Below are positions 5,974 to 8,512 of a DNA stretch of 8,512 nt, in pieces; position 1 is the first letter of the stretch; each line of letters opens with the position of its first letter. The stretch is from Porticoccus sp. (GTDB taxonomy: Bacteria > Pseudomonadota > Gammaproteobacteria > Pseudomonadales > Porticoccaceae), in the NCBI GenBank assembly GCA_023263825.1, contig JALQUJ010000157.1, forward strand, positions 1 through 8,512, in the 5' to 3' direction. A program made the position numbers and the translations under genes. The notes under the pieces were generated by a model. It saw only the letters and a list, made by a program, of their open reading frames with translations. It had not been told where the DNA came from and searched no databases.

Positions 5974-6141
5974 ATGACTATCGAAGTAACCGTAGACATT
6001 TCCAGTACAGTTATTGCACTTTGTGCGCTTATATTTTCGTTTTGACAAGCTAAGGTGGCAAGGGATCACAACAAGATTTCTGTAAAACCTCACCTTACAA
6101 CATGAAATACTATCGGGCACAAAAAAAGGCGGCTTAAATAA
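5974..6141 (+). pseudogene. Relic of a small membrane protein gene with two in-frame TGA codons
   Basis: This is the only plausible plus-strand coding signal in the window. GGAG (5964-5967) lies 6 nt before ATG at 5974. Translation gives 23 residues (MTIEVTVDISSTVIALCALI, then FSF) with a hydrophobic membrane segment, then TGA at 6043-6045. The same frame continues as QAKVARDHNKISVKPHLTT to a second TGA at 6103-6105, then runs into the terminator and stops at 6139. A short N-terminal membrane helix ending in WQ, followed by a basic HN-LSV-PHL motif, resembles small uncharacterised membrane proteins that I recall with Trp at both TGA positions; this is from memory. I read it as a decayed, 3'-truncated copy. 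Alternatively only the 23-residue hydrophobic peptide is made. Confidence 0.5.
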
Positions 6142-6152
6142 GCCGCCTTTTT
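6121..6152. terminator. Strong bidirectional rho-independent terminator
   Basis: AAAAAGGCGGCTT (6123-6135) and AAGCCGCCTTTTT (6140-6152) form a perfect 13-bp stem with a GC-rich core and a 4-nt AAAT loop. On the minus strand it ends in a T7 run (6127-6121) and closes the acidic-protein gene, whose stop is 22 nt upstream. On the plus strand it has T5-C-TT and would end the relic gene. Confidence 0.93.
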
Positions 6153-6174
6153 CTTAACAAAACAAAGAATTAGA

Positions 6175-6522
6175 TTATTCTTTTGTTTCTGACTCTTCTT
6201 CGGCTGGTGCCTCTTCCTCAGCTGCTGGTTCTTCTGCAGCAGGCTCTTCCTCAGCTGGTGCCTCTTCTGGAGCTTCTTCAGCAACAGTTTCCTCGGCAGC
6301 TTCTTCTGCTGCTACTTCTTCAATGGTTTCTTCCTCTGCAGCTTCTTCAACCACTTCAGGCTCAGGTTCCTTAGGTAAGGCTTGCTTAACCATGCCTTCT
6401 TCGATCAGGATTTTGACTTTGTCTTCACCATTGATATTTTTCTTGTCTGAGCCCACTACTGCATAACGGCCAGAACGCTTTTGATAGACGGTATAGTCAT
6501 CGGTCTTCTTGAGTACTTTCAT
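6175..6522 (-). CDS. Uncharacterised small protein with a Glu/Ala-rich acidic tail
   Basis: 115 residues in two parts. Residues 1-48 form a compact basic/mixed domain (MKVLKKTDDYTVYQKRSGRY, then AVVGSDKKNINGEDKVKILI) that looks like a conserved short fold; I recall similar N-termini in other marine gammaproteobacterial hypothetical proteins but know no function. Residues 50-115 are almost only Glu, Ala and Pro (EEAPAEEEPAAEEPAAEEEA), strongly acidic and probably disordered. There is no signal peptide or membrane segment, so it is probably cytoplasmic. The start is well supported: AGGAG lies 7 nt before ATG at 6522. It is its own transcription unit or the tail of aspS-yebC: it sits between the palindromic element after yebC and a strong terminator. 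The 68 nt upstream are very AT-rich, but I see no clear promoter. Confidence 0.85.
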   Translation of the reverse strand: MKVLKKTDDYTVYQKRSGRYAVVGSDKKNINGEDKVKILIEEGMVKQALPKEPEPEVVEEAAEEETIEEVAAEEAAEETVAEEAPEEAPAEEEPAAEEPAAEEEAPAEEESETKE

Positions 6523-6529
6523 CTTTTTT

Positions 6530-6534
6530 CTCCT
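6530..6534 (-). promoter_or_regulatory. Ribosome binding site of the acidic-tail protein
   Basis: AGGAG on the minus strand, 7 nt before ATG at 6522. It confirms that the frame is translated from this start despite the unusual low-complexity composition of the protein. Confidence 0.75.
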
Positions 6535-6590
6535 GTACTTTGATTACTCGTTAAGTTAATTAAAAATTCTGTTAATTATTCTCTAGTTTA

Positions 6591-6732
6591 GAGAATCTCT
6601 GAAAAACGTAGGCGAGGCAGTGAGTGCAAGGCAAAAATTGGCGAAAAGAGGGAGTTTATACATCATAAATGCCCGATTTGAGCCAATTTTTAACGCCGCA
6701 ATCACAACGCAGGTAGGTTTTCAGGGATTCTC
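6591..6732. repeat. Long imperfect palindrome (MITE/REP-like) overlapping the yebC 3' end
   Basis: Left arm 6591-6642 begins GAGAATCTCTGAAAAACGTA and ends in GCAAAAATTGGC. Right arm 6682-6732, read on the other strand, begins GAGAATCCCTGAAAACCTAC and ends in TTAAAAATTGGC, so about 50 bp pair imperfectly. A small inner hairpin (TTTAT, 5 nt, ATAAA at 6655-6669) sits at the tip. Its form is that of a non-coding mobile palindrome found dispersed in many gammaproteobacterial genomes; I recall closely similar CTGAAAAACCTACG-type ends elsewhere. It overlaps the last codons of yebC, including the TGA stop. As RNA it would fold into a long hairpin between yebC and the next gene and may attenuate transcription or protect the mRNA end. 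Confidence 0.8.
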
Positions 6733-7473
6733 CAGTTGCTCCATCACTTCAAGTGAGATATCCGCATTGGTATATACGTTTTGAACATCATCCAAATCTT
6801 CCAAATGATCAATTAGGGCTAATACTTTCTCTGCACCCTCTTTGTCCAAAGGAACCGTAGTAGAAGCCAGCATGGTCACTTCAGCATTGTCAGGTTCAAA
6901 GCCGGCAGCAACTATAGCATCCTTCACTGCGGCAAAGTCTTCCCAGACTGTCATCACGTCAATGGATTGATCATCGTTGGTAACAACATCTTCAGCACCG
7001 GCCTCAAGGGCTGCTTCCATAATTTGTTCTTCGTCTGCACCGGGGGCAAAACTGATCTGTCCGGTACGAGTAAACAAATAGGCCACGGAGCCATCTGTTC
7101 CCAGATTACCGCCACGTTTATCAAAGGCATGACGCACATCGGAAACGGTACGATTGCGGTTATCGGTCATACATTCGACTAATACGGCAATACCACCAAC
7201 GCCATAGCCTTCGTAGGTGATTTCATCATAGTTGTCACCTTCACCTGCACCGGCTCCACGGGCAATGGCTTTATCCACCGTGTCCTTCTTCATGTTGGCG
7301 CCCAGGGCTTTGTCCACCGCTGCTCTGAGGCGTGGATTATCATCCGGGTTTGGCCCGCCCGCTTTCGCCGCTACTACTAATTCACGAATCAGCTTGGTAA
7401 AAATTTTGCCCCGCTTGGCATCTTGGGCAGCCTTGCGGTGTTTGATGTTTGACCATTTACTATGACCGGCCAT
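6721..7473 (-). CDS. yebC: YebC/TACO1-family protein
   Basis: Cytoplasmic protein of the YebC/PmpR/TACO1 family. Members are described as transcriptional regulators and, more recently, as ribosome-associated factors that help translation through difficult proline stretches. 250 residues, near the usual 240-250. The N-terminal signature MAGHSKWSNIKHRKAAQDAK (1-20) is diagnostic, followed by RGKIFTKLIRELVVAAKAGG; ITYEGYGVGGIAVLVECMTD and GSVAYLFTRTG mark the middle domain, and the last ~60 residues the C-terminal domain. ATG at 7473 with AGGAG 6 nt upstream. It lies 32 nt after aspS, probably cotranscribed. The last codons (Glu-Asn-Pro-stop) lie within the palindromic repeat, so the extreme C-terminus probably differs from relatives. 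Confidence 0.97.
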   Translation of the reverse strand: MAGHSKWSNIKHRKAAQDAKRGKIFTKLIRELVVAAKAGGPNPDDNPRLRAAVDKALGANMKKDTVDKAIARGAGAGEGDNYDEITYEGYGVGGIAVLVECMTDNRNRTVSDVRHAFDKRGGNLGTDGSVAYLFTRTGQISFAPGADEEQIMEAALEAGAEDVVTNDDQSIDVMTVWEDFAAVKDAIVAAGFEPDNAEVTMLASTTVPLDKEGAEKVLALIDHLEDLDDVQNVYTNADISLEVMEQLENP

Positions 7474-7479
7474 ATTTTT

Positions 7480-7484
7480 CTCCT
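7480..7484 (-). promoter_or_regulatory. Ribosome binding site of yebC
   Basis: AGGAG on the minus strand, 6 nt before the yebC ATG, in the 32-nt aspS-yebC gap. No terminator is visible in the gap, which supports cotranscription with aspS. Confidence 0.75.
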
Positions 7485-7505
7485 AAGAGAGTCATACCTC
7501 TAAAA

Positions 7506-8512
7506 TTACTTCTCTTCAGCAGGCTTTTCGCTCGCAGGTTTTTCACGCAATTTGATATTCAATTCACGCAGTTGTTTGTTATTTACCGCACCAGGTGCAT
7601 CGGTCATGACACAGGCTGCTGTCTGGGTTTTAGGGAATGCAATCACGTCACGAATAGATGCACTGTTTGTTAACAGCATAATCAAACGATCTAAACCAAA
7701 GGCCAAACCACCGTGGGGAGGACAGCCATAACTGAGCGCATCCACCAAGAAACCAAACTTCTCATTAGCTTCTTCATCGCTAATGCCCAGCACTTTGAAT
7801 ACAGATTTCTGCATGTTCGGGTTGTGGATACGAATGGAACCACCACCCAATTCAGTGCCGTTTAAGACCATATCGTAGGCCAGGGACAGTGCATTTTCCG
7901 GGTCAGATTCCAGCTCTTCCGGGGTACAGGCTGGACGAGTAAACGGATGGTGCAGCGATGTCCAATTGCCGTCGTCGGTCTCTTCAAACATGGGGAAATC
8001 AACAACCCACAGTGGTGCCCACTCGCAGGTGTACAAATCCAGGTCTTCACCCAATTTAGAACGTAGTGCACCCAAGGCTTCAGAAACAATTTTTCCTTTA
8101 TCCGCACCAAAGAAAATCAAATCGCCATTTTCTACACCGGTGCGCTCAAGAATTGCGCCACGAACCTCATTGGGCAGGAATTTAACAATGGGTGATTGCA
8201 GCCCTTCTTCCAGATCATCTTTGTCGTTGACCTTAATGTAAGCCAAACCTCTTGCACCGTAGATGCTAACGTATTTGGTGTAGTCATCAATTTTCTTACG
8301 GCTGATACTGCTACCACCGGGCACTTTCAATGCAGCGACACGACCTTTAGGGTCGTTAGCTGGGCCGGAGAAAACTTTAAAGTCTACGCCTGCCATCAGG
8401 TCTTTAACTTCAACCAGTTCCAGAGGAATCCTCAAATCGGGCTTGTCACTACCAAAGCGATCCATGGCCTCGCTATAGGGCATTTGCGGGAAGTGGCCTA
8501 GGTCGACATCCA
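7506..8512 (-). CDS. aspS: Aspartyl-tRNA synthetase, C-terminal part (5' end beyond the window)
   Basis: Class II aminoacyl-tRNA synthetase that charges tRNA with aspartate. The frame is open to the right edge: the visible part starts DVDLGHFPQMPYSEAMDRFG, continuing upstream of any ATG, so the start is outside. About 334 of an expected ~590 residues are present. Visible are the SDKPDLR segment, the bacterial GAD insertion domain (roughly the first 150 residues), the return to the catalytic core (EWAPLWVVDFPMFEE, SLHHPFT), and motif 3 (GLAFGLDRLIML, nt 7674-7709) with its ATP-binding Arg. The anticodon-binding domain, which would indicate whether the enzyme also charges tRNA-Asn, lies outside. 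A 12-residue charged tail (EKPASEKPAEEK) follows the core. The TAA stop is 32 nt before yebC. Confidence 0.97.
   Translation of the reverse strand, partial: DVDLGHFPQMPYSEAMDRFGSDKPDLRIPLELVEVKDLMAGVDFKVFSGPANDPKGRVAALKVPGGSSISRKKIDDYTKYVSIYGARGLAYIKVNDKDDLEEGLQSPIVKFLPNEVRGAILERTGVENGDLIFFGADKGKIVSEALGALRSKLGEDLDLYTCEWAPLWVVDFPMFEETDDGNWTSLHHPFTRPACTPEELESDPENALSLAYDMVLNGTELGGGSIRIHNPNMQKSVFKVLGISDEEANEKFGFLVDALSYGCPPHGGLAFGLDRLIMLLTNSASIRDVIAFPKTQTAACVMTDAPGAVNNKQLRELNIKLREKPASEKPAEEK

Noticed and set aside
5848..6120. 90-codon minus-strand frame overlapping the relic gene.
   Set aside because: The start lies right beside a terminator with no ribosome binding site, and the composition is erratic. 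Only its signal-peptide-like part is mentioned, as a possible decayed gene.
5974..6141. UGA recoding as Trp or a selenoprotein.
   Set aside because: TGA is the stop of tolQ and yebC in this window and TGG is used for Trp. No selenocysteine insertion hairpin is evident right after the first TGA.
6183..6374. Leu-rich plus-strand frame opposite the acidic-tail gene.
   Set aside because: It is the complement of Glu/Ala codons (poly-Leu/Pro/Gln), with no ribosome binding site; the minus-strand gene has one.

Overview
The window carries a conserved chromosomal block of a gammaproteobacterium, almost all of it on the minus strand. Read in the direction of transcription, from right to left, the order is aspS (3' part), yebC, a small acidic protein gene, an intergenic stretch, ruvC-ruvA-ruvB, ybgC, tolQ-tolR-tolA and tolB (5' part). 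The order aspS-yebC-ruvCAB-ybgC-tolQRAB is the one I associate with Pseudomonas and its relatives (E. coli splits these genes). The base composition looks moderate, and TGA is used as a normal stop (tolQ, yebC) while TGG encodes Trp, so the genetic code is standard. I cannot name the genus.

Layout. Positions 7506-8512 hold the C-terminal half of aspartyl-tRNA synthetase. yebC follows 32 nt downstream. A roughly 142-bp imperfect palindrome (6591-6732) lies after yebC and supplies its last codons and stop. Then comes a 115-residue protein with a Glu/Ala-rich tail (6175-6522), closed by a strong bidirectional terminator (6121-6152). The interval 5576-6141 has no intact conventional gene. It holds a plus-strand relic reading frame with two in-frame TGA codons (5974-6141), an orphan minus-strand terminator-like hairpin (5792-5829), and an excellent LexA box (5592-5611) directly upstream of ruvC.

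From ruvC on, the genes are tightly packed. ruvC and ruvA are 1 nt apart, ruvA and ruvB 45 nt, ruvB and ybgC 36 nt, ybgC and tolQ 107 nt, tolQ and tolR 61 nt, tolR and tolA 12 nt, tolA and tolB 3 nt. RuvA and RuvB form the Holliday-junction branch-migration motor and RuvC is the resolvase; the LexA box suggests that all three are SOS-induced together. YbgC (thioesterase), TolQ/TolR (proton-driven motor), TolA (energy transducer) and TolB (periplasmic propeller) belong to the Tol-Pal envelope system that drives outer-membrane constriction at division; pal would be expected just beyond the left edge.

The backbone is ordinary. The points of interest are the LexA box and possible SOS read-through into tol genes, a perfect -10 hexamer placed so that ruvB could be leaderless, the TonB-like Lys-Pro linker of TolA, the palindromic element at the yebC stop, heptamer repeats before tolR, and the relic small gene whose two TGA codons both fall where Trp seems to be expected. 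I did not find a clear new multi-gene system here.
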